Assembly (NCBI RefSeq): GCF_000003815.2
Contig: NC_049980.1
Span: 4,174,370-4,238,369, forward strand
Length of the DNA: 64,000 bases
Direction: 5' to 3'
Origin: Branchiostoma floridae
Lineage: Eukaryota > Chordata > Leptocardii > Amphioxiformes > Branchiostomatidae
Part shown: piece by piece, positions 9,566-20,689 of the stretch
How positions within the stretch are numbered: the stretch's first letter is position 1
How the letters are laid out: every line of letters begins with the position of its first letter
Notes under the pieces: generated by a model
The model's input: the letters and a program-made list of their open reading frames with translations, nothing else
What the model was told of the DNA's origin: nothing
Databases searched by the model: none
Translations under genes and position numbers: made by a program

Positions 9566-12500
9566 ATGACAATGTCAAGGTTACAAATGTCTCCTCACTC
9601 TATATCCATAGGTTTTTGGAATGTTCATGGTTTAGGAAAAAAACTTGAAGTCAACGATTTTAGAAACAGTTTAGAAAAATTAGATTTCTTCTCCCTCCTT
9701 GAAACATGGAGTAATGATACGTCAGAAGTTGATCTACAACATTATCAGCACTTTTCATCTCTAAGGAACAAACAAAGTAAAGCCAGACGGAACTCAGGTG
9801 GAATTATCTTTTATTTTAAAAACAAACTAGCAAAATTTATAAGACGAGAGAGCAGCACTTCAGAAAGCAAAGATATTCTCTGGATCCGTGTAGCCAAGGA
9901 ATTGTTTGGCCTATCCAGAGACGTATTCATAGGTAATGTATATATCAGTCCTGTAAACTCTTCGATCCACAAAAGATCTGAAGAATCTATCTTTGATGTA
10001 CTGGAACAGGACGTGGCACGTTTTACGTCCAGAGGTTTTGTGATTCTCGGAGGAGACTTTAATAGTCGATTAGGTCCTGAAAAGACTTCGCGGACGAAAC
10101 TCCAATAGATTCTGACGTTGAGCATATTCCAATTCTCAACATCCCAAGAAATTATTCTGATAAAAACCCGCCAAACACATTTGGCAAAGATTTGACTGAT
10201 TTATGTTACCAATCCAACCTCAACATTCTAAATGGGCGAGTCCTGGGAGATCTCAGCGGCCGATTCACCTGCTACCAGCCTAACGGCTGTAGCACTGTTG
10301 ATTATGCCATAGCTAGCAGTACCCTCTTCCACAATATCAATATATTTAGAGTACATCCATTGACCGAATTTTCTGATCATTGTATGATCTCGCTAAACAT
10401 TAAGACACTTATACAAGAATCTCAAAACGAAACACCCAAAATAAATATGCGACCTTTGCCAGACAGATTTGTCTGGGGACCGGACTCCAGCGAAAAGTTT
10501 ATAAATGCTTTACGCAGCCAAGCATTATCGCACAAGCTTGAAAATTTTAATTTGTCAACGCATCTAAACTCAATCTTAAATGCAGACATCGACAAAGAAG
10601 TTCACAATTTTCAGGAAATCTTAGAAATAGCGGGGAAAATGTCACTACAAATCAAACATAACAGTAAACAAAAAAAACTACGAACAAATAAAAAGTGGTT
10701 TAACAAAAATTGCTTCGAGGCCCGGAAAGAGCTCCGTAATCTGCAATATTTATTGCAACGAAACCCAAAGAACCCTTTTATTCGAGGTAGCTATTTTAGG
10801 AAGAAAAAGGAATACAACAAACTAATTCGAAAGCGCAAAAAAGACTATGAAACTGACTGTTTAATGCAGCTCCAAAATCTTCAGGAAAATAATCCAACCG
10901 CCTTTTGGAATCTACTCAAACAATTTAAAAACGCCAATTCTACTCCAAAAGCTTTAGAAGAAATTCCGCCTGATTCATGGGTAACTCACTTCAAAGCATT
11001 ACATGAAAAACGTAGGCTTGAGAGGCAAAATTTTGACACTGAATTTGAAATGAAAATTAAAGACAATCTAAAGGCACTGGAGGAACACAACAAAGAGCAA
11101 GGGCCTCTTGATTGCCAAATCACGGAGGCTGAAATAAGTAGTGCAATAACGGCTCTCAAAAACACAAAGGCGAGCGGCGAAGACATGATAATTAACGAAA
11201 TGCTGAAAGCGGGACACAGCTTACTTTTAAAGCCTCTTGTTGCATTATTCAATCGCACCTTTTTTAGTGGAAAATTCCCCCAAACCTGGTCAAAAAGCTA
11301 CATAGTGCCCATATTCAAATCAGGGAGAAAAGACGACACTAACAACTACCGCGGGATTTCCATTTCTAGCTGTCTCGGGAAACTGTTTACCTCTGTACTA
11401 AACAAAAGGCTCTCCTCTTTTCTCGAGGAAAACAAAATTCTTAAACCTAATCAAGCAGGGTTCCGAAAGAATTACAGAACGTCAGATAACATATTTGTTC
11501 TGAAAACGTTGATTTCCAAATATACACAGTCAAGAAATCAACTATTTGCTTGCTTTGTGGATCTATCCAAGGCATTTGATTCAATTTGGCACGAGGGCCT
11601 ATTATTCAAACTCATATCAAAAGGCATTTCCGGTAGATTTTTTGATATGCTAAAAAGTTTATATAGTCAATCCGCAGCGAGTGTGAAAACAAATATAGGT
11701 TTAAGTGAAAATTTCCCTGTCAAAATAGGAGTGCGGCAAGGTTGTGTTCTAAGTCCCTCACTATTTAACCTATATATCAGTGACTTAGCAGACGAACTGA
11801 ATACAGGAGATTTTGATGCGCCCTTGCTAAATACATCTGAAGTATCAAGTTTATTTTATGCCGACGACCTTGTCCTACTATCAACTAGCCAAAATGGTCT
11901 TCAAAATGCAATTGATAAACTAGGTCTCTATTGCAACAAATGGAAATTATCAGTTAACATAAATAAGACAAAAATAATCGTATTTAACAAAAAGGGTCAT
12001 ATGTTCTCAAATCTCAAATTTCATATACTCAACGAAGACATAGAGATAGTTTCTTCATATTGCTATTTAGGAGTGGTGCTTACAACAGGTTGCAACTTCA
12101 CAACAGCATTAAAAACACTACAAAAGAAGGCGCTAAGAGCTTTGTTCAGTATTAAAACAACACTAGGTGAAACCAATCCTTCAATTTCAGTATATTGTAA
12201 ATTATTTGATGCCTGCGTTGTCCCAATATTGACTTATGGTGCAGAGGTATGGGGCAAAATCGGATTAAATGATAAGTCACCCATTGAACAAGTTCATCTG
12301 AAGTTTTGCAAGTCGTTATTAGGCGTAAGAAAAAACTCAAGTAATCTTGCAACAAGGGCAGAACTAGGCAGGTATCCTCTGTGGATCGAAGTATATACTA
12401 GATTGTATTCATACTACAAAAGATTAGTTAAAGAAGTGCCAAGAAATAGTCTACAATTTGAAGCTTTTCTTGTACAGCAGGACTTACACAGTCGCAACAT

Positions 12501-13098
12501 ACCATGCTGGTTTTCCAATGTTAGTAAAATCCTGGAGGAGTCTGGTTTTGCCTATCTTTTGATTAACAGTGATCGCAACACATCTTTCGCTCAGTCCGAA
12601 GTAAACCAAAGACTGAAAGACAACTTTGTTCAAAATTTTTACTCCGAAATGAATTCTCCTGGCATGAAGGAAAACCAAGGTAATAAGTTAAGAACCTACA
12701 GAAAATTCAAGCTTACTTATGAAAGAGAAAAGTACCTAGAGATAACAAATTTTAGTTATCGCCGAGCCATGACTAAATTAAGGATCAGCGATCACCCACT
12801 GCAAATTGAAGCTGGCAGATACACCCGAACTCCTCCTGACGATAGAATATGCATGTTTTGTAATAAGAATGTCAGATGTATAGAAAATGAAATGCACTTT
12901 GTACTAGAGTGTTCTCTGTACAATGATATGCGTAATAGCCTTGTTAATGTTAAACGTGTTAAAGAGAAATATACAAACATAACAAAGGTAGACATGTTTA
13001 AATATCTGATGTCATCAACTAACTATGACATATTGGAAGAACTATGTAAGTTCGTTTACTCTTGTTTTAAGAGGAGGGACGAAGCTTGTAGAAAATAG
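9566..13098 (+). pseudogene. LINE ORF2: endonuclease-reverse transcriptase, one frameshift
   Basis: The first 180 codons (9566-10105) hold the start of an APE-type endonuclease: GFWNVHGL, the catalytic-Glu segment LLETW, and ILGGDFNSRLG. A frame change at about 10079-10084, in a short A run, moves the reading to the frame that stays open to 13098. The second part continues the endonuclease (VDYAIAS and FSDHCMI with the catalytic His). The reverse transcriptase follows, with VPIFKSGRKDDTNNYRGIS, motif A FVDLSKAFDSIWH, motif B RQGCVLSPSLFNLYISDL and the catalytic YADDLVLLS. The C-terminus has a Cys/His cluster (CMFCNKN...HFVLEC). All visible catalytic residues are intact, so the frameshift is the only obvious break. 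In the cell this class nicks DNA and copies its RNA at the nick (target-primed reverse transcription). Confidence 0.9.
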
Positions 13099-13196
13099 TT
13101 ATTATTAGGATATATCATTGTTTATTTGTTGTCATTAACTTTATATCAAACTTAATGCATTTAGCCCCATTGGGGCATGAACATGCAATAAACATC

Positions 13197-13247
13197 ATTG
13201 TCATTGTCATTGTCATTGTCATTGTCATTGTCATATTCAATGTGACA
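13197..13247 (+). repeat. (TCATTG)n LINE tail
   Basis: About seven near-perfect copies of the hexamer tcattg follow directly after aataaaca. They mark the 3' end of the LINE. Confidence 0.9.
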
Positions 13248-13594
13248 ATGTCATAATTCCATAGTGGTTAATGGTGGGGATTACCTACTTCACATGTGTA
13301 AGTTAGTTATTGATGTACACGACGATGCACCAAGTATGTAATATATGTATGATTTATAATAGGATGTAACTATGGAATTTTGCGAAACTTGGACATCTAC
13401 ACATACGATATATGCATTTTCGGTTAAGAAGACCATCATACAAAATAGATTATGCCTAGCAAATACTTAGAATAAACAACTTACATTTCATGATGATTAA
13501 AGTTCGTCTGTGTTGGTGAATTACATTATGACAGATAAGTATACTCGTATAAGTACACTCGTACTATTGACAAATTTATGTTTGTTGCGTATTG
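13248..13594. other. Intergenic, nothing recognised
   Basis: AT-rich sequence without exon or repeat signal. Confidence 0.4.
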
Positions 13595-13800
13595 TTAATA
13601 TCAGGCCACAGCAAGTACCTTTTATGAACGACATCCTCTGCAAACTCCAAATTTGATAAGAGAGGGAAAAAAACATCAAGCTTTTTATTTCTATATTCAA
13701 AAGGTGCACCAAATGACACCAATATGGACTGGTATCACTTACCAACTTGACAACTACGTGCTTTTATAATCGACCTAGTTTCCATTCGACAACTACGGTC
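13595..13800. repeat. Fragment of dispersed element (gccacagcaagta family)
   Basis: Contains ggccacagcaagta, gacatcctctgcaaac and tgacaccaatatgg, which also occur in the element at 44175-44692 (ggccacagcaagtacatttt, tgacaccaatatgga). Confidence 0.55.
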
Positions 13801-14062
13801 ATAGATACATGTTCCTCGTGTCGCTCATGATCAGTCAATTCAGCGCGTACAATCTCGTCGTGCACGTGTTCACCATCTTTTGAGGGAAAATTTTTTTTTT
13901 CAAAATCAGGTGAAAATTAATGAGCGCATTGCTGTCATCCATAAAACTTGCTTACTTACTTGCTGTGGCCTTACACAGAACAAATATTTTCAACCTCCTT
14001 GCACAGATTTAGAAGGAGTCGGAGTAAGACAAATCTACTGGGAACAAGAACTTAGAGGTTAC

Positions 14063-14544
14063 NNNNNNNNNNNNNNNNNNNNNNNNNNNNNNNNNNNNNN
14101 NNNNNNNNNNNNNNNNNNNNNNNNNNNNNNNNNNNNNNNNNNNNNNNNNNNNNNNNNNNNNNNNNNNNNNNNNNNNNNNNNNNNNNNNNNNNNNNNNNNN
14201 NNNNNNNNNNNNNNNNNNNNNNNNNNNNNNNNNNNNNNNNNNNNNNNNNNNNNNNNNNNNNNNNNNNNNNNNNNNNNNNNNNNNNNNNNNNNNNNNNNNN
14301 NNNNNNNNNNNNNNNNNNNNNNNNNNNNNNNNNNNNNNNNNNNNNNNNNNNNNNNNNNNNNNNNNNNNNNNNNNNNNNNNNNNNNNNNNNNNNNNNNNNN
14401 NNNNNNNNNNNNNNNNNNNNNNNNNNNNNNNNNNNNNNNNNNNNNNNNNNNNNNNNNNNNNNNNNNNNNNNNNNNNNNNNNNNNNNNNNNNNNNNNNNNN
14501 NNNNNNNNNNNNNNNNNNNNNNNNNNNNNNNNNNNNNNNNNNNN
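14063..14544. other. Assembly gap (482 N)
   Basis: Run of N. Any open frame spanning it is artificial. Confidence 0.99.
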
Positions 14545-14578
14545 TGTTACCGTTCGAAGGCGGGAATTTGTTCCTGAA

Positions 14579-14761
14579 TTATTTTAAGAGTCTCTTAAAG
14601 GAAGCCAGAGTTGGGGCTGTGCGTATGTCCGGTGGTAGACTGTTCCAGATGGTGGGTCCACGGTAGGCGATGGCTCTTCTGAAGGTTCTCGGTGGGGTTT
14701 TGGGACAGCAAGTTGATTGCTTGTGCTTTGCCTGGTTTTTCTTGTGCTTTGGTCTCGGCAA
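14579..14761 (-). pseudogene. LINE C-terminal fragment
   Basis: On the minus strand this encodes FRRAIAYRGPTIWNSLPPDI followed by RTAPTLASFKRLLK, the characteristic C-terminal tail of CR1-like LINE polyproteins (YRGPxxWNSLP...SFKRxLK). It runs into the gap. It lies directly downstream of the T-box gene stop codon, so it may be part of that gene's 3' UTR or an insertion beside it. Confidence 0.7.
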
Positions 14762-14832
14762 TAGACAAACATCTGGCGCATGTAGGGTGGGAGTTGTTTT
14801 GTACGTTTGTTGTTGGCACAGTACGCGTACGA

Positions 14833-15095
14833 TTAGTCTGGTGTGGGCGATGGCGGCAGAACAGCACTGTGGGTAGGTCGGAGGGTGGTGTTTCCTTCAG
14901 GGCTCCAGCTGATGTTCCCATTTGGAGACATGAAGCCACAAGCAGGCAGTGCCCAGATGGGAGTTGGGCGTACGACTTGATCATTTTCCTCAGACTCGTT
15001 TGGCTGACGTTGTTTGGCGCTGGTGCTCACCGATGTAGACAGATCTAGAGGCATCTGTCTGGAGTTCATCACAATAGGCCCACTGAAGGGATAAC
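14833..15095 (-). CDS. T-box gene terminal exon with CtBP-type motif
   Basis: Acceptor catcttgcag followed by GTTATCCC. Open for 86 codons to a TAA at 14833-14835. The product starts [25 protein letters not shown] is the classic PxDLS docking motif for the co-repressor CtBP. The remainder is rich in Pro, Ser, Thr and Asn, as in the low-complexity C-termini of transcription factors. Attachment to the T-box exon is inferred from strand, spacing (about 1.5 kb) and phase. Confidence 0.55.
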
Positions 15096-16874
15096 CTGCA
15101 AGATGGTTTAAGTCAGTAAATGTTGTTTCAGAAATGAAGGTATGATGTCCATGAATTCATCAACTCAAACTCACGACACGAGTATCCGAAAATTACAAAT
15201 TTGTTAAAGCCTCTGTCTTGACATTGAAGGACCTACATTTTTTCATCACATAATGTTTACATCATATACAACATCAAATAATGCCGCCTAGCTATAATCC
15301 TTAGTCCTGAAATAGACTTTCTTCACTCTGTTTATACTTCCTAGCCAAATAAACACATTAAAAGAGCAACGTTACAACGAAATGTTCTGCCACAACCTCT
15401 ATCCCCATAGACCGCTTGGTAGGCACCGGCGTCACTTCCTGTAAGGAGTCGGGCGCCCTCCAAGATCCTGTAATAGAAGGTAAAACAAAAATGGACAAAA
15501 ATGGAGCTTTAGTGGAAATATCTAACGTAACAGCAAATTTCCAGTACAATAACGTACAGAGTACAGAAGCAAGAAAACGCATCGTATTGAATACCAGTTC
15601 AATGTGGATGATCTATGTCCAATATCAGGGTGAAGTGTCAGAAGGGCGGTAGAAGTTGACAAAGGTTAGATCAAGGAGGTTAACAAATCTCATTGGTTAG
15701 ATGACGTCATTGGCGTAACTTTTGCCACCAACCAGATCTCAGAGTAGCAGGTGGCAGAAGTTGGGAGAAGTTAGATGACGTCATTGTAACTTCTCCCACT
15801 GAGAAAGGTAGGGTGGCAGGTCACTGAGGTGGCAGGTGATCTATCCCAAATGTACTCCATCCCAAGAGCGCGTTTGGGATAGAAGCACATCTGGGATAGA
15901 CCTGCATCCAAGATGTGCCTCTATTCCAAAAGCGCTCTAAACCAGAGCGCATCCTGGATATCCCAGACGCGCTCCTTTTGAGATTTTTGGTTTGAACTCA
16001 AGTGATGTTAAAGGGGCATCGAACTCCAGGAGGGAGTGTTATTTTCCGATTACTATCAAGTTTAGGAAATAATGAATGATACTACTTCACATTATACGAT
16101 AAAGTACCCATTTGCCCCACGCGCATTAAAAACGATCCAGTCTTCCACGAAACTCCCCAATCTAAGACTATGGAGTGATAGAATGTGCCTGACAATGCCA
16201 GACTAAAGGTTGGTTACAATGCTAATTTCAGGAGCGCTAAGAAAAACTCGTCTTGTTCTGTGTTCTTTGATATCTACAGAGCATTTGGCCTTCTTAGTGT
16301 GCTTGGTGCTCCTCATGTATTCCAAAAATATGCACGGTAAAGGAAGTGTCTATACTTATAGAGAATGTATCGGCAGGGTTGCATGGGTTTACTGAGTGTC
16401 ATATTGTTTTACAAAACATATACCGCGTAATTTACCACAAGTGGAATCCCACAAATGGTCGGCTAATTATGCATTTGTTGATACGTTATCTATTGGAAAA
16501 TAACACTCCCTTCTGGAGTGGAATGCCCCTCTAAAATGCAACGTTACTCTTCTGCCCTATTCGTTAAGATCATCATCATCATATTGATAAAGATGTTCAT
16601 CACAAAATGTTTTGTCTGTAAAACCTTGATGAAAAAGATGAAATGTTACTAACGCCATGACATCCGAGTCACGAAACGCCTTGGCGAAGGGGTTGTTCTT
16701 GATCTTCAGCCGTGTGACCCGGTGGTTCTGATACGCCGTCACGGCCACAAAGGCTGTTTCCTCGAACTGGAAGGTGTGTGTGTGGTCACCAAGACAACTC
16801 CGGGCTTTCTTGTCGGTTTCTTGACGGGATATAATGATTTTTGTCTGGTACTTGTGCATCGAATGGAGAAGAAA
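14833..16874 (-). CDS. T-box transcription factor, partial (last three exons)
   Basis: A sequence-specific DNA-binding nuclear protein of the T-box family; only the 3' part is present. Three minus-strand exons have compatible phases: 16874-16654 (T-box C-terminal half), 15467-15397 (linker) and 15095-14833 (terminal, with stop), together about 184 codons. The T-box part starts with the conserved HSMHKYQ, then [20 protein letters not shown] and [14 protein letters not shown], matching the family's core and the C-terminal DNA-contacting helix. The subfamily cannot be assigned: the segment between MHKYQ and FQFEE is short and divergent, and Gly is replaced by Ala in FAKAFRD. The 5' exons (first ~100 residues of the T-box) were not found within the window; some may lie in the gap at 17079-17178 or beyond repeats. 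The intron between the first two exons contains the inverted-repeat element at 16010-16536. Confidence 0.75.
15397..15467 (-). CDS. T-box gene linker exon (predicted)
   Basis: Acceptor ctattacag followed by GATCTTGG; donor ATAGAG followed by gttgtg. The 71-nt exon enters in phase 2 and leaves in phase 1, which joins the flanking exons in frame and gives [19 protein letters not shown] and then YGDR. No domain is expected here. Another frame is open too, so this exon rests on splice signals and phase agreement rather than homology. Confidence 0.45.
15600..15865. other. Intronic short repeats
   Basis: Two copies of ttagatgacgtcattg (near 15697 and 15772) sit among several agaagtt and ggtggcag motifs. 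The sequence appears to be low-order internal duplication within the T-box gene intron. Confidence 0.5.
15866..15946. repeat. Inverted repeat (hairpin), arms about 28 bp
   Basis: The left arm agagcgcgtttgggatagaa pairs, with a few mismatches, with the right arm ctctattccaaaagcgctct. The inner gcacatct / agatgtgc also pairs. It lies in the predicted T-box gene intron next to a longer inverted-repeat element. Confidence 0.7.
16010..16536. mobile_element. Inverted-repeat element, copy 1 (ggagtgttattttcc family)
   Basis: The left end aaaggggcatcgaactccag, then gagggagtgttattttcc, is inverted at the right end (gaaaataacactcccttctg, then gagtggaatgcccctc); arms about 38 bp. Non-coding interior. 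Two other copies are in the window: 20690-21560 (interrupted) and 63416-63879 (reverse orientation). It lies inside the predicted T-box gene intron. Confidence 0.8.
16654..16874 (-). CDS. T-box exon (C-terminal half of domain)
   Basis: Acceptor: a pyrimidine-rich run ending cgccag immediately before TTT CTT CTC CAT TCG ATG (FLLHSM). Proposed donor: ATGGC followed by gttagt (phase 2), which makes the next exon's frame work. A later possible donor (CAAG followed by gttttac at 16625) would give another phase. The 221-nt exon encodes the T-box segment from HSMHKYQ to FRDSDVMA. Confidence 0.8.
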
Positions 16875-17078
16875 CTGGCGGGAATAAAAAAACGGAGTGT
16901 TTGTTGCATGCGTTGTTCAAAATTCAAGGAGAGGAAGATATGAGTCTATTGTATAATTAGATGCACATGTATGTAAAAGTAGGCAGAATATCTTAGCAAA
17001 TTAGTTATCTAGTTAGGACATGTGATGTCCGGGTTTATCTATTTTAAATCATTACCTGCATTAGATATTCATTTACTA

Positions 17079-17178
17079 NNNNNNNNNNNNNNNNNNNNNN
17101 NNNNNNNNNNNNNNNNNNNNNNNNNNNNNNNNNNNNNNNNNNNNNNNNNNNNNNNNNNNNNNNNNNNNNNNNNNNNNN
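17079..17178. other. Assembly gap (100 N)
   Basis: Exactly 100 N, the usual placeholder for a gap of unknown size. It lies just upstream (in gene orientation) of the first visible T-box exon, so a missing exon could be here. Confidence 0.99.
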
Positions 17179-17560
17179 CCAGTATACGAAATGCTTATTT
17201 TTGCGATTTTTTGGTCATTTTTTTACCAAAAAAGGACAGTTTTGGCTCCTGTACCTTGGTTTTAGAACCGGATGACCTGAAATTTAGTATAGGAGTGCCC
17301 TAGACATATGCGCACATGGATTCATTAACAGTTGAGGCATACAGTACAACAAAATGCTTAATTTTGCGATTATTTGGCCATTTTATGACCAAAAAGTACA
17401 TTTTTGGCTCTTGTGCTCTGGTTTTAAAACCAAATGACCTAAATTTTGGTAAAATGGTGCACTAGATATTTATTCAAATGACACATGTATAGTTTTTGTC
17501 ATAGACTACGTCAAAATGATATATTTGGGGATTTTTTTGTCATTTTCAAATAGCCTGAGG
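17179..17560 (+). repeat. Copies of a ~163-bp dispersed repeat
   Basis: About two copies of a unit holding aaatgcttatttttgcgatt, accaaaaaaggac, ttttggctcctgtaccttgg and gacctgaaattt. The same unit is arrayed at 46220-46700. Confidence 0.8.
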
Positions 17561-17689
17561 GGTCAATGACCTTACTGGCATATATGTCTATTTAATCTAA
17601 TTAGATAGGTAACCAATCACTTAGCCTGAATCACTTATCCTAAAGAGGGGGGGGGGGGGGACAGCCAATCAGCGAGTCCAGTGTTATCT

Positions 17690-18445
17690 GGAAGAGTCCA
17701 TTCTTACACGGAGGGGTTCATTTTTTTTAAAAATTCATCCTCGGACTGGTGAAGTCTTTCAGTGGGTGTATTTTTGGACAGGTCTATTTTGCAGTTTTAC
17801 AGAAGGTGTGCTGGAAGAGTCTATTCTCGCACGGAGGGGGTTTTTTTTTTAATTCAGATTTTGGACTTTGGCGACTTCTAGTTTGTCAAAGTCTTTCAGT
17901 AGGGTTATTTTTGGACTGGTCTAATTTGCAATTTTAAATGGGTGTGCTGGAAGAGTCCATTCTTGCATGGAGGGGGGATTTTTTAAAAATCCATTGGCTT
18001 TTTTTAAAATCCATTTTTGGGACTTCAGTGATTATGTCAAAGTCCTATTTTAGCGGATGTATTTTTGGACTGCTCTACTTTACATGGAAGAGTCCATTTT
18101 TTGCACACGGAAGGGGGATTTTTCAAATTCAGTTTGGACGGGTGATGATTCAAAATTCAATTTTTAGTGGAAGTGTTTTTAGACTGGTCTATTATACCTT
18201 TTCATGCACTGGGACCTTTTTTGCTAAATTCAATTTTGGATTTGGTTTCTTATTCAAAAGGCCAAGGTTTCAGTGGGAGTATTTCTGGACTGGTCTATTG
18301 TGCAAATTCACATAGGGTGCACTGGAGTCCATTCTTGAACGGGGGAATTTTGTAAGATTCATTTTTGGGTTAAACCGTCATTAGTAAAAGTGATTTTTCA
18401 AATGGGTGATTTTGAAATAGTCTATTGTTGCATGGGGAAGGAGAT
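17690..18445 (+). repeat. Tandem repeat, period roughly 130-190 bp, degenerate
   Basis: At least five divergent copies of a unit with ggaagagtccattcttgca, gggggatttttt, and cagtgggtgtatttttggac followed by tggtctatt. Its downstream flank (atggctgaaatatgctgtat, then aagcaaatgtcggcctttct) occurs again at 49150-49205. Confidence 0.75.
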
Positions 18446-18927
18446 GGCTGAAATATGCTGTATTTGCTCTCAAGCAAATGTCGGCCTTTCTAGTTAAATG
18501 TTGTTTTAAGCCGGCAAATGTTTTCTTTGAACAAAGAAACACGCACTGCCGATGCTAATAGAGGGAGCAACCCCCCCCCCCCCCTGACATGCCTGTACTT
18601 ATTCCCCTATCTTGACAGATGGACGATTCCTGGATATCTCATTCTGATTGGCCAGCGTCCTGTTCGTCTGTCCTTCTGCTTGGTTCAAACTTTCAAAAGT
18701 CATTAATGCACACGTGCAATAATGAAACGATTAATGCACGGCTGTTGATGATTTCCCATATGTTACGGCGTCATAACCAGCATGAAATGGGGCCTTCTGA
18801 TTGGCCCACGTCCCATTGCTATATGATAATCAGCATACACGGGTTTGGCGGGTAATCTATAAGGCAATTAAAATTGTTCGGCATAACGAAAAATGACAAA
18901 CAGTTACTTGAATACAGATATACAAAA
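18446..18927. other. Intergenic, end of dispersed repeat
   Basis: Starts with the segment shared with 49150-49205. Beyond that nothing is recognised, apart from a poly-C run at 18571-18584. Confidence 0.5.
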
Positions 18928-18962
18928 GCTGGTGTGTTACACCTAAGGGCGGTTATAGTATT
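18928..18962 (+). repeat. Solitary retroposon-tail / minisatellite unit
   Basis: gctggtgtgttacacctaag then ggcggttata: one isolated unit like those of the 50-bp arrays at 40370-41585 and 43450-43975. Confidence 0.7.
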
Positions 18963-19744
18963 AGGTTGCCGATATAATCCAATTAGTATGAGCTTCAAAT
19001 TGACACTGAGAAAAGTGCAATGACCTGTAAGAAAGGGCAATGCCCTTGTCAGAGACCTTGCCGATTGCACAGCTCTCTCTATATATATCCGTTGGGACCA
19101 CTTATTTCTCAAGATCCACTTCCTTTGATGACTTTTGACCGATTACCGAAGAATGCCATCCCGTTAGAAGATGCTGCAATTCGTCTCCTGGCCAACCGTA
19201 TTTTTGCATTGTAAAGAGAAAATCTGAGATTCCCTGTGCTCACTATTGTGCTTAACGTCCACAGTGAAAATATAAAGTTAGTTCAGCTTTTTTCGCGGGG
19301 TAACCTATATCCGTTGTCTTTTCAAAACAGAAGCAGAGAATGTTTTCAATTTTGAGGCCAAAATCTTACATCTTTAAGCAAAATCCGGGGAATACTCCCA
19401 GAGAACCATATGCCTATAACATTAAGATTCTGTAGACATAACCAAAATGACGATTGATTTTATTACTCATGACTCTATATCCACTTTTTTGTAGTTCATA
19501 ATTGGCCATACAAAAGTCAATGTACTTTTTGTCGTGTCAATGAGTTAAGTTGAAGTTAAACCTTCCCACGCCTGATGGCGCATAGGGCGGTGCCCATCTC
19601 TGTTTCCTTAGCCCTGGGCCACACAACGCAATCACTACAACAGAGGGCTAGTCCACTGGTAGTGGCATGTGTTCAACTTCCATACTCTTTCCCGAATGCT
19701 GAGTGCTAAGCAGAGAAAGCAGCATGTACCATTTTTAAAGTCTT
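18963..19744. other. Intergenic, nothing firm
   Basis: A short string (gcggggtaacctatatccgt, near 19297) recurs at 32940 and, inverted, near 54590. Nothing else is recognised. Confidence 0.45.
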
Positions 19745-19832
19745 TGGTATGACTCGGCCGGGGATCGAACTCACGACCTACCGAATGCAAGGCGGACACT
19801 CTACCCACTAGGCCATTGCACCGGCACCGTGT
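19745..19832 (-). mobile_element. tRNA-derived SINE head
   Basis: Read on the minus strand this is tRNA-like: an A-box-like ggcctagtgggtagagtg and a B-box-like ggtcgtgagttcgatccccg. The anticodon stem is imperfect and no clean cloverleaf forms, so it is treated as a SINE promoter head, not a working tRNA gene. Confidence 0.65.
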
Positions 19833-20689
19833 CAATAAAGCTTGCTATAAATCTGGATGTGATAAACGTCTATAAGAGGGCATTGCCCGTGTCAAAGCTT
19901 TGACCGATTATGCAAATCGCTATCTGGCCGGCCGTCTCACTTTGAAACTCCGCAATATCCGTTTTATTGCTTGTCTTTGTTCTGCGTTTGCCTGTCTATA
20001 CAACCAGTTAGCGCGTGGCCAACGGCGGTCTACTATCAAATTGATAAAAGCAACTTCGCCTTTTCTTTTCTTCACACGCCGTAGGACGAGAACACTTCAA
20101 AGAAAATAGTACGTCTATTATCTTCTTCCACGACAAAATTTGAAAAGCACGATTACAACAAGTAACCTTGACGGCAAAGTATGGCAAAGCAAAGCAAAGC
20201 GTGGTGCTTAATTGCGGTTAACGACCTCACCGACACCGTTAGATAACGGTTATTATTTGTGACCTTTGTAAAACGCCCACAAGGCGAACTTCCTTGTTTA
20301 GAATTTGTTTTCAAGATCTTGGGGGGGGGGGGTTCCATTTTGTGCATTTCATCCGTAGACATTACAAATGAAATGATGTACAAAATGTTCAAATGAACTT
20401 TATTGAACGACATTTGTACATGGCAACGACTATTACACAAAGTACAAAATAGGTCTATACAATAAGAATTAACATCCTAGACTTAACATAACAAGAAGGG
20501 CTAATGCAAGTCTTTGATATAGTGTTACAATCGAGTTGGGCTAATCATGAGTTTCAATATTCTTTCTTTGATAGCAAAGCAGTCTTTGATATATTTGCCT
20601 ATCTTTGCAGTATGGGAGTTGTGGCTTCTAAATATATATACAAATCTGTCTGTAGCATCGAGTCTCTTGAAATCTGCTGTACTGGTTAC
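19833..20689. other. Intergenic, nothing firm
   Basis: Unique-looking sequence with a poly-G run near 20320. No exon or element boundaries recognised. Confidence 0.4.

Larger units (their letters stand above)
9170..13247 (+). mobile_element. CR1/L2-like LINE, nearly complete
   Basis: A roughly 4.1-kb non-LTR retrotransposon. It has a short possible ORF1 remnant, a long ORF2 with endonuclease and reverse transcriptase, a ~100-bp 3' UTR containing a polyadenylation-like aataaa, and a terminal (TCATTG)n microsatellite tail. Short 3' microsatellite tails, rather than poly-A, are known for the CR1/L2 group. A 5'-truncated relative with the same 3' UTR is at 30541-30993. The exact 5' boundary is uncertain, because the sequence just upstream is a fragment of a MITE. 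Confidence 0.85.

Noticed and set aside
13880-14587. Open frame across the N gap
   Set aside because: Most of it is undetermined bases.
19745-19832. tRNA gene
   Set aside because: A and B boxes are present but the anticodon stem does not pair well and it resembles SINE heads in the window.
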